Notes under the pieces: model-generated
Databases searched by the model: none
Seen by the model: only the letters and a program-made list of their open reading frames with translations
What the model was told of the DNA's origin: nothing
NCBI RefSeq assembly: GCF_947495705.1
Contig: NZ_CANLZR010000004.1
Location: 248,001 to 312,000, forward strand
DNA from: an uncultured Phycicoccus sp.
Lineage (GTDB): Bacteria > Actinomycetota > Actinomycetes > Actinomycetales > Dermatophilaceae
DNA length: 64,000 nt
Reading direction: 5' to 3'
Translations under genes and position numbers: made by a program
Part shown: positions 29,461-38,124 of the stretch, piece by piece
Position numbering within the stretch: the stretch's first letter is position 1
Layout of the letters: each line of letters opens with the position of its first letter

Positions 29461-30092
29461 CGACCCGCGTCGTCATGGCCGACGACCACGCGCGGATGCG
29501 GGCGACGGTCAGGCAGGCGCTCGAGGACGGCGGTTGCGAGGTGGTCGCCGAGGGCGCCACCGCCGCCGAGGCGGTCGCCCTGTCCATCGAGCACGAGCCG
29601 GATGTGGCCCTGCTCGACATCCACATGCCCGGCGGGGGCATCCGTGCGGCAGCGGAGATCTACCGCGCCCTGCCGGAGGTGGCCGTCGTCATGCTCACCC
29701 AGTCCGTCGACGAGGACGACCTCTTCGACGCGCTGCGGGCCGGTGCCTCGGGGTACCTGCTCAAGGACGCCGACCCGGCCACCCTGTGCGACTCGCTGCG
29801 CTCGGTGCTTGCCGGCGACGGCGCGCTCTCGCCCCGCCTCGTCGCCCGGGTCCTCGACGAGTTCCGGGCACCGAGCAAGCGCCGCCTCGGGCGGAAGTCT
29901 CCGGCGGCCGGGCGGCTCAGCGCCCGCGAATGGGAGGTCATGCAGCTGCTCGGGCAGGGCCTGACCACCGAGGACGTCGCCTCGCGGCTCTTCCTCTCAC
30001 CGACGACGATCCGGGTGCACATCTCGACAGTGCTCAAGAAGCTGCGGGTCACCGACCGCGAGAGTGCGCTGCGGCTCCTGCGCGGGGACTGA
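29457..30092 (+). CDS. NarL/LuxR-family response regulator
   Basis: The 211-aa regulator has a receiver domain (ADDHARMRATV acidic pair, phospho-acceptor Asp54 in ALLDIHMPG, Thr in VMLTQS, Lys in GYLLKDAD). Its LuxR-type helix-turn-helix C-terminus has LSAREWEVMQLLGQGLTTEDVA and a recognition helix near SPTTIRVHISTVLKKL. The GTG start overlaps the kinase stop (GTGA). The 3' end overlaps the convergent DUF6907 gene by 44 bp. Its DNA site is unknown; two 20-bp palindromes upstream of the giant gene at 35.2-35.3 kb are candidates. Confidence 0.92.
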   Translation: MTTRVVMADDHARMRATVRQALEDGGCEVVAEGATAAEAVALSIEHEPDVALLDIHMPGGGIRAAAEIYRALPEVAVVMLTQSVDEDDLFDALRAGASGYLLKDADPATLCDSLRSVLAGDGALSPRLVARVLDEFRAPSKRRLGRKSPAAGRLSAREWEVMQLLGQGLTTEDVASRLFLSPTTIRVHISTVLKKLRVTDRESALRLLRGD

Positions 30093-30360
30093 CGGCGCTC
30101 CCCGCCTCGACGAGGCGCGCGACCACCGCGCTCAGCGCGTCCGCTTCGTCGAGCGTGAACTCTCGCTCGCCGACGATGACGTACGGCCCGTCGCTCGGGG
30201 TCGACCCGTGGGCCGCCGTCATGCACAGGCGGACCGGTGTCTCCCGCACGTAGACGGTGACGCCGAGGTGGAGCCGGTCCTCCTCGCCCTGCAGCGTCCC
30301 GTGGGTGATCCGGCACCAGGCCGGGCACGGGTCCCCGGCGGCAGCCGGCCGTTCCATCAT
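30049..30360 (-). CDS. DUF6907 family protein
   Basis: The small protein (about 103 aa from ATG 30360, or 102 aa from the adjacent ATG 30357) has the DUF6907 pattern. CPAWCRITHG is followed by a His-containing loop, a beta region (VTVYVRETPVRLCM) and a C-terminal helix, FTLDEADALSAVVARLVEAG. These proteins are common in actinobacteria and may bind metal through the CPxWC and His residues. It lies downstream of the giant Ig-like gene on the same strand but beyond a strong hairpin, so it is probably transcribed separately. Function is unknown. Confidence 0.75.
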   Translation of the reverse strand: MMERPAAAGDPCPAWCRITHGTLQGEEDRLHLGVTVYVRETPVRLCMTAAHGSTPSDGPYVIVGEREFTLDEADALSAVVARLVEAGSAVSPRAGAAAHSRGR

Positions 30361-30391
30361 CTGCTGCTTCTCTCGGCCTCGAAGGTGGAGA

Positions 30392-30422
30392 GGCGGTCCC
30401 ACGCCCTGCACGTGGGACCGCC
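30392..30422 (-). terminator. strong terminator after the Ig-like repeat gene
   Basis: A perfect 12-bp inverted repeat, GGCGGTCCCACG/CGTGGGACCGCC with a 7-nt loop, lies between the stop of the giant minus-strand gene (30443) and the DUF6907 start (30360). It is very likely a transcription terminator. Confidence 0.75.
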
Positions 30423-30442
30423 CCTCCGTCACCCGCCGACGA

Positions 30443-33400
30443 TCAGCGGGTGCCGATGTTGACGTAGTAGGTCTGACCGTCGTCGAGGGTCACACCCACC
30501 CGCCAGTAGTTGCCGCCGGCGTTGCCCGTCTTCCAGTTGTAGATGTACTGGCCGCTGTCGTAGCGGTAGGTGCTGCCGCTGTCGGCGCTCTCGGTGTACA
30601 CCGACTCAATCACCGGCGCACTCATCGAGCTGCCCTTGACGGGCGTCAGCCAGACGGGGGCGGTGGTCGCCTGGACGACGGTGCCGTCGGCCCTCTTCAG
30701 CTGCAGCTTGGCGGGGACCGTGCTGCCGGCCTTGAAGATGCTCGTCGACGCGGCGACCTGGTGGGCGGTGTCGTTGATCGGCTGGAGGAACCCGTCGAAC
30801 CGGTAGATGACCCGGTAGGTCCCCGTCAGCTCCCTGGAGTTGCCGGCCTTGTCGGTCGCCGTCGCCGTGTAGGTGAAGGTGCCGACCCCGTTGGCCTTGC
30901 CGCCGGTGGTCATGACGGTGCACGAGGCCAGCCCGGAGAAGGCGTCCGTGGCCGTGCAGGTGGCGGCCGGGACGGACCCCAGCGTGTAGGTCGCACCGTT
31001 GACGTTGACGTCGGCCGTCGTGAGGGTCGGCTTCTCCTGGTCGATGCGGATGTCGGCGACTTCCGCCGTCGCCGTGTTGCCGGCCTTGTCCGTCGCGGTG
31101 CCGGACGCCGTGTTCGTACCGTTGGCGGTGAGCACCACCGGGTCCGGGCACGTGGCGACCCCGGAGAGGGCGTCGGTGCAGGTGAAGGTCACGGTGACGG
31201 GGCCGCTGTACCAGCCGCTGGCGGTCAGCGTGCCGGCCGTGACCTTCCCACTGATCGTGGGACGGGTCTTGTCGAGCTTGACCGTGACGCTGTCGGTGCC
31301 CGTGTTGCCGGCGGTGTCCTTTGCGGTGCCGGTGACGACCTTGCCCGGCGTCTCGGTGGAGACGGTGACCGGGGCGGTAACCGAGCCGGGAGCGACACCC
31401 GAGCCCTTGTCGTCGTCCTTGGCCGAGAAGGTGACCGTGACGTCGCTGTTGTTCCACTTGTCGGCGTTGGGCGCCGGCGAGAGGGTGTGGCTCACCGCGG
31501 GGGCGATGTTGTCCCACTTCAGGGTCACCTTGTTGACCTGCTCGGTATTGCCTGCCCGGTCGACGGCCCAGTACTCGACCGTCCCCGCGCCGCTGCCGTT
31601 GAGCGGAACGCTGACGGTTGCGGTGGAGCCGGCGACGACCTGCGTGGTGCCGTTGTCGACGCGGTACTGGATCTCTTTGACCCCCGACAGGCCGGCCTGG
31701 TCCGTCGCGGTGAGCACCACGTCGGCGGTGTCGCCTGTGCACCACTCGTTGACGGCGGTGCATGTGTTGTTGGCGGTGGTCTGCGGCGCGGTGCCGTCGA
31801 TGTTGATGCCGCCGACGGTCGCCGGCGCGCTGAGGTTACCAGCGCGGTCGGTGGCTCGATCGCTGGTCACCGACTGGCCGGCGCCGTCATCCTCGAGCAT
31901 CTTGCTCGTGGGGCAGCTGGCCACGCCGCTGAGGGCGTCGGCGCACCGGAAGTCCACGATGACCTTGCCGGAGTACCAGTTCGCCGCGTTCGGCTCCGTG
32001 GTCGGGGCTCCCGTGACGACGGGCGCGGTGCGGTCGATCTTGAGGCCGGTCACCGTCGCGGGGAGGCTGGTGTTGCCGGCCTTGTCCCTGATGGTGACCG
32101 GGCCGGCGGTGAGGTCGTCGCCCTCTCCGGTGACGGTGGTCTTCGCCGGCTGGGTGGCCGGGTCGATGCCCGACAGCCCGTCGTCGCCCCTCCAGGTGAC
32201 GGTGACGTCGCCGTTGTACCAGCCGGCACCGTTGGCCGCATCCCGGACGCCGGTGAGGGTGGGCCTGGTCTGGTCGAGGTTGACCGGGCCGAACCGGGTG
32301 CTGTTCCGGTTGCCGGCGATGTCCATGGCGTCGCCGGTGACGTACTGGCCCGCGCCGTCGTTGGACAGGGTGGTGTCCCCGGCGCAGCCGGCGAGGCTGT
32401 CGGACGGGCCGGAGCCCGTGTCGGTGCAGGTGAACTTCACATCGACCGGGGTGTTGAACCAGCCGTGCTCGTTGGCCGAACGAGGCGTGCCGTCGGCGTT
32501 CACCGTGGCGCCGGTGATGGTCGGCGGGACCGTGTCGATGTTGATGCCGAAGGTCTCCTTCGCCTCGACGTTGCCGGCGAGGTCGGTGCTCCAGTACGTC
32601 ACCTGGTGCGGGCCGTCGGAGAGGTCCCTGGTGAACGGCTGGCCGTACGTCTGCCGCTCGCCGTCGTCGATGACGTAGTAGGTGGCCGCGACCCCGGAGC
32701 GGGCGTCATACGCGTCGAAGGCGAACGGGATGCCGCTCGTCACGAACCAGCCGCTGGCCGGCGAGATGGGGTTGACGCGGGTGGTCACCGGCGCGCTGCC
32801 GTCGACCTTGAGGACGACCGGCGCGCCCGCGACCTCGAGGTTGCCCGCGCGGTCCCGGCTCCAGAACGCCACGGTGTACTCGCCGTCCGCGGTCAGCTCG
32901 ACCGGGCCGCTGTAGGTCTTGGCGTCGCCGCCGTTGACGGTGTACCAGGTGCGGTCGACGCCGGACAGGCCGTCGGTCGGGGTGAGGGTGACCGTGGCGC
33001 TGCCGCGGTACCAGCCGTTGCTCTGGGCGCCGGTGACGTCCGACAGGGTCGTCGGAGCGGTGCGGTCGATCGTGATGCCGGCGACGGTCGTGGTCGTCGT
33101 GTTGCCGGCGACGTCGCTGCAGCTCGCGGTGGCGGAGAGGTTCTTCCCCTCGCCCTCGACGACGCTCGCGGCGGGCTGGCCGGCGGGGCCGGACAGGGCG
33201 TCGGTGCACTCCCACGTGACGGTCACGTCGCCGGTGTGCCACCCCGAGGCGAAAGACCCGGTGAGCGACGGTGCGGTCTTGTCGACGTTGATGCCCGAGA
33301 CGCCTGCCGAGGCGGTGTTGCCGGCGGCGTCCGTCACGCTGGAGCTTGCCTCCTGGTTCCGGCCCTCACCGAGGACGGCGGCGGCCTTGGGGCTGCCGGC

Positions 33401-35149
33401 GATGCCGGACAGGGCGTCCGAGGCGGTGTACTCGACCCGGACGTCGTCCTTGTACCAGTCGGCCGCGTTCTTCGCACCGACGGCGGTGGCACTGATCGTG
33501 GGCGCGGTCTTGTCGATCCGGACGGACGCGGTGTCCGTCGCGGTGTTGCCCGCGCCGTCGGTGGCCGTGCCCTGCACGGTGTGCGCGCCCTCGGCGGTCT
33601 TGGTGACCGGGTCGGTGCAGCTCGCGACCCCCGAGCCGCCCTGGTCGGCGCAGGTGAACGTCACCGTGACGTCGCCGTTGGTCCAGGTGCCGTCGGTGTA
33701 GGACGCGGGGTCGAACGCGTGGCCGATGGTCGGGGCCGTCTTGTCGATGCGGACGGTGGCCGTCTGCGGCGCCTCGGCGTTGCCCGCCTTGTCGGTGCTG
33801 GAGTACGTGACGGTGTGGACGCCCTCGGTCTCGAGGAGGACGCTCGTCCCGGTCCGCGGGGTGCCGCCGTCGACGGTGTAGGTGGTCGAGGCCACGCCGG
33901 AGAGGTTGTCGGTGGGCAGCAGGGTCAGGGTGACGTTCCCGTTCGACCACTGGTTGGACGTGCCGGTGATCCCGGTCGTGGGGGCGGTGCGGTCGATCTT
34001 GACGGCCGGCGAGCTCGTCGCCGTCGTCGACAGGCCGGCGCCGTTGGTCACCGCCGTGGTGCTCGTGAGGCCGGTGCCCTCGCCCGCGATCGTCGTGTTG
34101 GCGGGGGGCGTCGGGATGCCCGACTCGGGGTCGGAGGCCGTCCACCGGATGGTGACGTCGCCGCGGTACCAGCCGTCGCCGTTCGGCTGGGTCGTGGGCG
34201 CTCCCGAGAGAAGGGGGGCGGTGGTGTCGCCGGCGGGGGCCGTCGACGTCGCGGTGTTCGTGTTGCCTGCGCGGTCGGTGGCCGTGCCGGTCACGGTGAC
34301 ACCGGGCTGCACGGTCCTGGAGTTCGTGGTCGAGCCGTCGGCGAGGCACGAGGCGATGCCGGAGTGGGTGTCGTTGCAGGTGAACGCAACCGTGGTCGAT
34401 CCGTCGGCGTTCTTCGTCTGGGCTGCCGTGATGGTCGGTTTCGTCTTGTCGACGCGGACCGTCACCGCGCCTGCTGCGCCGGTGTTGCCGAGGCGGTCGG
34501 CCTGAGCCGGGGCGGTCAGGTTCGCGATGCCGTTGGCGTTGACGGTGTCGGTCTTGAACGGTTGTGCCGCAGCGACGCCGGACCCCGTGTCGGTCGCGGT
34601 CCACCGGACGGTGACGTCGGTGTTGTTCCACCCGGCGCCGTTGGGGGCGGGTGTGAGTGTGGACGACACGACCGGCCCGGTGTTGTCGAGTACGTACGAC
34701 GCCTGGCCTGTGCTCGAGGGGCCGGTGCACTTGCCCTGATTGTTGACGTCTCTCGACGCTGTGACCGTGAACGCCCGGGTTCCGTCGCCGGCCGGGGCCG
34801 TGAGCGTGAACGTCCAGGTCGTCTTCGCGGTCGGAGAGCTTTGCGTTGGCAGGTTCGCGGCGCCCGTGACCTCGACGCACTGGGTGTCGTTGCTCGTGCC
34901 GACGGTGAGGGTCAGCACCGCACCCTGCTTCGCGTAGAGCGTGCCCCCGACGTTCACCGTCCCCGCACCCCCGCTGAAGCTCGCGCTCGTGACCGACACG
35001 GCGTGCGCCGGGGTGAGGCCGACACCGCCGAGAAGGGCGGTCGCGGCGGCGGCGGTGACGGCGAGCAGCCGGCGCCCGCGGGTCATCGTGCCCCGCTCGA
35101 CGGGCCGGGCGTGGCGCGCCGACGGCGCGGTGTTCTGACGAAACAACAT
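30443..35149 (-). CDS. giant secreted Ig-like repeat protein with PxKF domain
   Basis: The product is about 1568 aa from ATG 35149, or 1547 aa from ATG 35086, which places a classic signal peptide (MTRGRRLLAVTAAAATALLG then THA-type cleavage after AHA) right at the start. After a first beta domain, about 16 modules of 80-100 residues follow. Each begins with D-x-T-x-P-x-(I/V/L), then GWYxGDVTVTW, C-T-D/SG and TDKAGNT motifs, typical of bacterial Ig-like/OmpL47-type repeats. The last ~120 residues form a PxKF domain (GSTVPAKLQL, then YRYDSGQYIYNWKT). No LPxTG signal or C-terminal anchor is visible. It is probably an extracellular adhesin or matrix protein. A strong hairpin follows, and two palindromes lie upstream. 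Confidence 0.85.
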   Translation of the reverse strand: MLFRQNTAPSARHARPVERGTMTRGRRLLAVTAAAATALLGGVGLTPAHAVSVTSASFSGGAGTVNVGGTLYAKQGAVLTLTVGTSNDTQCVEVTGAANLPTQSSPTAKTTWTFTLTAPAGDGTRAFTVTASRDVNNQGKCTGPSSTGQASYVLDNTGPVVSSTLTPAPNGAGWNNTDVTVRWTATDTGSGVAAAQPFKTDTVNANGIANLTAPAQADRLGNTGAAGAVTVRVDKTKPTITAAQTKNADGSTTVAFTCNDTHSGIASCLADGSTTNSRTVQPGVTVTGTATDRAGNTNTATSTAPAGDTTAPLLSGAPTTQPNGDGWYRGDVTIRWTASDPESGIPTPPANTTIAGEGTGLTSTTAVTNGAGLSTTATSSPAVKIDRTAPTTGITGTSNQWSNGNVTLTLLPTDNLSGVASTTYTVDGGTPRTGTSVLLETEGVHTVTYSSTDKAGNAEAPQTATVRIDKTAPTIGHAFDPASYTDGTWTNGDVTVTFTCADQGGSGVASCTDPVTKTAEGAHTVQGTATDGAGNTATDTASVRIDKTAPTISATAVGAKNAADWYKDDVRVEYTASDALSGIAGSPKAAAVLGEGRNQEASSSVTDAAGNTASAGVSGINVDKTAPSLTGSFASGWHTGDVTVTWECTDALSGPAGQPAASVVEGEGKNLSATASCSDVAGNTTTTTVAGITIDRTAPTTLSDVTGAQSNGWYRGSATVTLTPTDGLSGVDRTWYTVNGGDAKTYSGPVELTADGEYTVAFWSRDRAGNLEVAGAPVVLKVDGSAPVTTRVNPISPASGWFVTSGIPFAFDAYDARSGVAATYYVIDDGERQTYGQPFTRDLSDGPHQVTYWSTDLAGNVEAKETFGINIDTVPPTITGATVNADGTPRSANEHGWFNTPVDVKFTCTDTGSGPSDSLAGCAGDTTLSNDGAGQYVTGDAMDIAGNRNSTRFGPVNLDQTRPTLTGVRDAANGAGWYNGDVTVTWRGDDGLSGIDPATQPAKTTVTGEGDDLTAGPVTIRDKAGNTSLPATVTGLKIDRTAPVVTGAPTTEPNAANWYSGKVIVDFRCADALSGVASCPTSKMLEDDGAGQSVTSDRATDRAGNLSAPATVGGINIDGTAPQTTANNTCTAVNEWCTGDTADVVLTATDQAGLSGVKEIQYRVDNGTTQVVAGSTATVSVPLNGSGAGTVEYWAVDRAGNTEQVNKVTLKWDNIAPAVSHTLSPAPNADKWNNSDVTVTFSAKDDDKGSGVAPGSVTAPVTVSTETPGKVVTGTAKDTAGNTGTDSVTVKLDKTRPTISGKVTAGTLTASGWYSGPVTVTFTCTDALSGVATCPDPVVLTANGTNTASGTATDKAGNTATAEVADIRIDQEKPTLTTADVNVNGATYTLGSVPAATCTATDAFSGLASCTVMTTGGKANGVGTFTYTATATDKAGNSRELTGTYRVIYRFDGFLQPINDTAHQVAASTSIFKAGSTVPAKLQLKRADGTVVQATTAPVWLTPVKGSSMSAPVIESVYTESADSGSTYRYDSGQYIYNWKTGNAGGNYWRVGVTLDDGQTYYVNIGTR

Positions 35150-35239
35150 GGGGTCCCCTGCGCGTAAGTCCTGGTGCACGCCCTGCGCGGCACGCCCCCG
35201 ACCGTAGGGAGACCCATTCCACCTGCGCCAGCCCCTTGC

Positions 35240-35259
35240 GCGTTCAACCACCTGAACGC
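35240..35259. promoter_or_regulatory. palindromic operator 1 upstream of the giant gene
   Basis: GCGTTCAACCACCTGAACGC is a perfect inverted repeat (arms GCGTTCA/TGAACGC, 6-bp spacer). It lies 91 bp upstream of the first start considered for the giant minus-strand gene. It matches operator 2 at 18 of 20 positions. It likely binds a dimeric regulator, possibly the LuxR-type response regulator at 29457-30092. Confidence 0.6.
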
Positions 35260-35280
35260 CCGGGCGGCCCCTGCTCACAA

Positions 35281-35304
35281 CGGCGTTCAACATCCTGAAC
35301 GCCG
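35281..35304. promoter_or_regulatory. palindromic operator 2 upstream of the giant gene
   Basis: The core GCGTTCAACATCCTGAACGC (35283-35302) sits within longer perfect arms CGGCGTTCA/TGAACGCCG. Its centre lies 43 bp from that of operator 1, about four helical turns, so two dimers could bind on the same DNA face. Confidence 0.6.
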
Positions 35305-35634
35305 CCACCGACTAGTCCGGTCGAGCCATTTCGCCGGTCGCTGACCCCCGCTAGCCTCATCGCCATCGTTCCGTCGCTGTCCCGTCGGAATGTGTTCCCG
35401 GTCGATGCCTGGGCTGTCGCGAACTGTTGGCGCGAGCCACGGTTCAGCGGTCCTGTCGACGACCGGAACCGGCGTGCCGCCCTCGGGCGCACGCCGGGGC
35501 GTGGGCGTCCGGTCCAGCAGGGGTACCGGAGGTCCAGCTCCGGGCAGACGCCGACGCCGGCTGGGTCCTTACGGGGGGCGGCCGGCGTCGGTGCGTCCCG
35601 CCCCAGCTCACGGAGCTCGCGCAACGACCAGCGC
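35305..35634. other. non-coding spacer
   Basis: This is sequence between the upstream region of the giant gene and the 3' end of the alpha/beta-hydrolase gene. Open frames exist on both strands but lack conserved motifs and have the Arg-rich composition of out-of-frame high-GC DNA. I see no gene or clear terminator here. Confidence 0.4.
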
Positions 35635-36435
35635 CTAGCGCGTGTGGCGGTCGATGAAGTCGAGCACCAGCGGGTGTGCCGGGTCGATGAGGTGGCCCCC
35701 GGCGGCGGCCCCGTGTTCGGCCCGCGGAAGAGCCGCGGCGAGGCGATCGACGACCGCGCGCAACGGCTCCGGGGAGTCCTGCGCGGCGACGAGCAGCGTG
35801 GGGACCTTGATGGCGCCGAGGGTCGCGTCGTCCGGTGCCCAGGGGTCTGCGCTGAGATCCAGCCCCTGCCCGCGGAGCTCGGCGAGAACCGCAGGACCCG
35901 CTGCGACCATCACGGCCCGGACCTCCCCCGGGAGGGAGTCCCACCCCGCCTGCCCCAGCGCCTCGACGAAGACCGCCTCCCCGGCGCGGGACGCGTCCGC
36001 TGCGACGGCGGCGACGACCCGCTCACGGAGCTCAGCCCCCCAATGCCGGGCGGCCGGGTGCACGGGAAACACCGCCGGCTCCAGGAGCACCAGGCCGCGC
36101 ACAAGGCCCGGGTGCTGCTGCGCGAGGCGGAGGGCCACCAGCCCGCCGGTGCTCCGCCCCACGACCAGGGCGGGGGTCGCCGTGAGGGCGTGCAGCAGCG
36201 CTGCGGCGTCGGCCACGTGGTCGTCGAGGTCGAGGCGTGCCCCCGGCGCCGGCGGGTCGCTGCCCGGGAAGCCACGACGGTCGTAGACGATGCACCGTCC
36301 GTGCTCGGCCAGCCGGGCGGCGGCGTCCAGCCACAGCGCGGAAGAGCTGGGTGTCCCATGGATCCCGAGGATCGCGGGGCCTTCGCCGCGCGACTCGTAG
36401 TGCAGCCCGGCACCGTTGACCAGGGCGGTCGGCAT
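35635..36435 (-). CDS. alpha/beta hydrolase
   Basis: The 266-aa hydrolase has the alpha/beta fold. The oxyanion segment is ILGIHGTPSSSALW, YDRRGFPGSDPP follows, the nucleophile Ser is in VVGRSTGGLVALR, and the C-terminal His is in AAAGGHLIDPAHP. Asp in VAAQDSPEP is the likely acid. The ATG at 36435 directly follows CGAGGT; longer starts are not conserved. There are no membrane or signal segments, so it is cytosolic. The substrate cannot be told from sequence. It stands alone between the giant gene and a divergent small secreted-protein gene. Confidence 0.85.
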   Translation of the reverse strand: MPTALVNGAGLHYESRGEGPAILGIHGTPSSSALWLDAAARLAEHGRCIVYDRRGFPGSDPPAPGARLDLDDHVADAAALLHALTATPALVVGRSTGGLVALRLAQQHPGLVRGLVLLEPAVFPVHPAARHWGAELRERVVAAVAADASRAGEAVFVEALGQAGWDSLPGEVRAVMVAAGPAVLAELRGQGLDLSADPWAPDDATLGAIKVPTLLVAAQDSPEPLRAVVDRLAAALPRAEHGAAAGGHLIDPAHPLVLDFIDRHTR

Positions 36436-36512
36436 ACCTCGAGGGTAGGCCGGTGCGCTGCCCTGGCCCACCCCTCGACGGTCCGGCCAGCACGGCAATT
36501 CCGGCATTGTGA

Positions 36513-36530
36513 ATAGCCCCCTTGGGCTAT
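36513..36530. promoter_or_regulatory. palindrome upstream of small secreted protein gene
   Basis: ATAGCCC-CCTT-GGGCTAT is a perfect inverted repeat between the divergent hydrolase and small secreted-protein genes, about 76 bp before the ATG at 36606. It may be an operator for either gene. Confidence 0.45.
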
Positions 36531-36605
36531 GGCCAGCCCTGTTGTCCCACCCCTAGATTCGCACCGCGTCCCCCACTCCGAGCAGGGGCGTTGAAAGGAG
36601 TGGAC

Positions 36606-36914
36606 ATGTCAGCACGACGCGTCGCCATCGCGACGTTCGCCACCGCAGCACTCGCGGTCACCGCCGCCGGCCCCGCCTTCGCGGGTGAGGTCAACGGCAA
36701 CGGCAAGGAACTCCCCCTCAAGGGGAACTCGATCTGCAAGTACTCCGGGCTCAACGACGAGATCAACGAGGAGGAGCCGACCCGCACCCAGTCGTACGGG
36801 ACCTTCCTCGTCCTCATCAAGAAGTCCATGGGCGTCAGCCCGCAGGTCGTGAAGAACGGGATCCTCCCGTCGCCCGGTGACGCGTGCAACCCGACGAAGG
36901 GCTTCCACGAGTAG
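36606..36914 (+). CDS. small secreted protein
   Basis: The 102-aa protein has an N-terminal signal peptide (MSARRVAIATFATAALAVTA, cleavage after AFA). The mature region has two Cys residues, in NSICKYSGLNDE and PGDACNP. This pattern (C-x-YSGLND ... TQSYG ... PGDACNP) recurs in small secreted actinobacterial proteins of unknown function. Start ATG 36606 follows AAAGGAG. A bidirectional-type hairpin lies after the stop. An extracellular location with one disulfide is expected. Confidence 0.8.
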   Translation: MSARRVAIATFATAALAVTAAGPAFAGEVNGNGKELPLKGNSICKYSGLNDEINEEEPTRTQSYGTFLVLIKKSMGVSPQVVKNGILPSPGDACNPTKGFHE

Positions 36915-36949
36915 CGCGGCCCAGCCGGGGCCGGCCGCGAGCCGGCAGC

Positions 36950-36989
36950 ACGACGCCGGCCGCTCCCCGTGGGGAACGGCCGGCGTCGT
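36950..36989. terminator. bidirectional hairpin between convergent genes
   Basis: The long stem begins ACGACGCCGGCCG on one side and ends CGGCCGGCGTCGT on the other, with a CCCC/GGGG inner pair. It sits between the stop of the small secreted protein (+) and the stop of the Ala/Lys-rich protein (-), so it can terminate both. Confidence 0.7.
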
Positions 36990-37028
36990 GACGTCCGACG
37001 GCGGTGCGGGCCGGGGCCCGCGCGCCGG

Positions 37029-37970
37029 TCAGTTCTTGTCGGAGCCCTCGTCCAGGTGCGGCGTCGACAGGTCGGAGGACTCGGACGTGCCCGTGGTCGA
37101 CGGCACGTCGGAGTCGCCGGCGCCCGCGTCGTTCCACGTCGCGGTGCCCTTGTCGGCCTCGGCGCCCGAGGCGGCCTTGGCCTCCTGCACCTTCGTCGCG
37201 GCGGCGCCCTTGGCCTCGGCGGCCTTCTCGGACGCCTTCTCCTTCAGCTCGCCGGCCTTCGCGGTGGCGGCGACCTTGGCCTCGGTGGCCTTGGCCTTCG
37301 CGGCGTCGACGGTGTCGCTGACCTTCGTGGCAGCGGCGCTCGGCGGGGTGTAGGAGCCGGCGCTCGCCCACGGGTCGGGACGCTCGGCGCTCTTCTTGTA
37401 CGCGTACGCGGCGGCACCCGCGGCGACGACGCCGAGCAGCAGCACCAGGCCGCCCTTGCCCTTCTTCCGCTTGACCCGCGCGTCCCCCTTGAGGACGGCG
37501 TAGGCGTCGGGCGCCCGGTCGGCGGCCTCGGCAGCCTGCTCCTTGGCGGTGGCGGCGCCGGCGAGGATCGCGGCGACGGCCGTGGCGATCTTCGGGACGA
37601 CCTCCTCGACGAAGGTGTCGCGGGCGTGCTCGACCTTGGGGGCCAGGGTCTCGGCCGCCTCCTGGGCGCGCTCGCGAGCCATGTCGGCGGCATCACGAGC
37701 CGAGCCGGCGTAGTCGTGGGCCTTGACCCGCGCGGTGCCGGCGGCGTCCCGGGCCGACCCGGCGTAGTCGTGGGCACGCCCACGGGCCAGGTCGTAGTCC
37801 TTGGCGGCCTGCTTCGCGGCCTGCTTGCGGGCCTTCTTGCCGCGGCGGCGCAGCTCGTCGGCAGCGTCGGCGGCCCGGTCAGCGGCGTCGTACGCGCTGC
37901 CGCTCACGCGGCCCGCGGCCTCCGCGGCGGCATCCCGGGCCTGGTCGGTCCTGCTCTTGTTACGGAACAC
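37029..37970 (-). CDS. Ala/Lys-rich LEA-like membrane protein
   Basis: The 313-aa low-complexity protein has an N-terminal ~150 residues that are Ala/Arg/Asp-rich helical repeats (RAHDYAGSARDAAG, KAHDYAGSARDAAD). A basic KRKKGKGG stretch and one transmembrane helix (GLVLLLGVVAAGAAAYAY, about residues 174-191) follow. A second Ala/Lys-rich helical region (ATKVSDTVDAAKAKATEAK) leads to an acidic disordered tail. GTG 37970 follows AAGGAGG. The repeats resemble LEA-like coiled proteins, but similarity may reflect composition only. The gene lies divergent from ppiA and convergent with the small secreted gene. Confidence 0.7.
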   Translation of the reverse strand: MFRNKSRTDQARDAAAEAAGRVSGSAYDAADRAADAADELRRRGKKARKQAAKQAAKDYDLARGRAHDYAGSARDAAGTARVKAHDYAGSARDAADMARERAQEAAETLAPKVEHARDTFVEEVVPKIATAVAAILAGAATAKEQAAEAADRAPDAYAVLKGDARVKRKKGKGGLVLLLGVVAAGAAAYAYKKSAERPDPWASAGSYTPPSAAATKVSDTVDAAKAKATEAKVAATAKAGELKEKASEKAAEAKGAAATKVQEAKAASGAEADKGTATWNDAGAGDSDVPSTTGTSESSDLSTPHLDEGSDKN

Positions 37971-38124
37971 ATGTCCTCCTTGGCTGGACGTCTTCAGCCC
38001 CTATCCTGCCCTGTTTCCCCAGATCGGGGCACATCAGGTGCCCGCGGATGGTCACCGCCCCGGCGCCCGCCCGAGAACCCCGCCGCCACAGGCGCGTCGA
38101 GGTCCCCGTGAGAGGATCGGGGGC

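Noticed and set aside
30443-35149. CRISPR-like array in the repetitive region
   Set aside because: The repeats are coding modules of 240-300 bp with diverged sequence, not short identical repeats with spacers.
30257-35167. A 1636-codon open frame on the + strand opposite the giant Ig-like gene
   Set aside because: Its composition is Arg/Gly/Val/Asp-rich without motifs, and it mirrors the codon pattern of the real minus-strand gene, which has a signal peptide, repeats and a PxKF domain.
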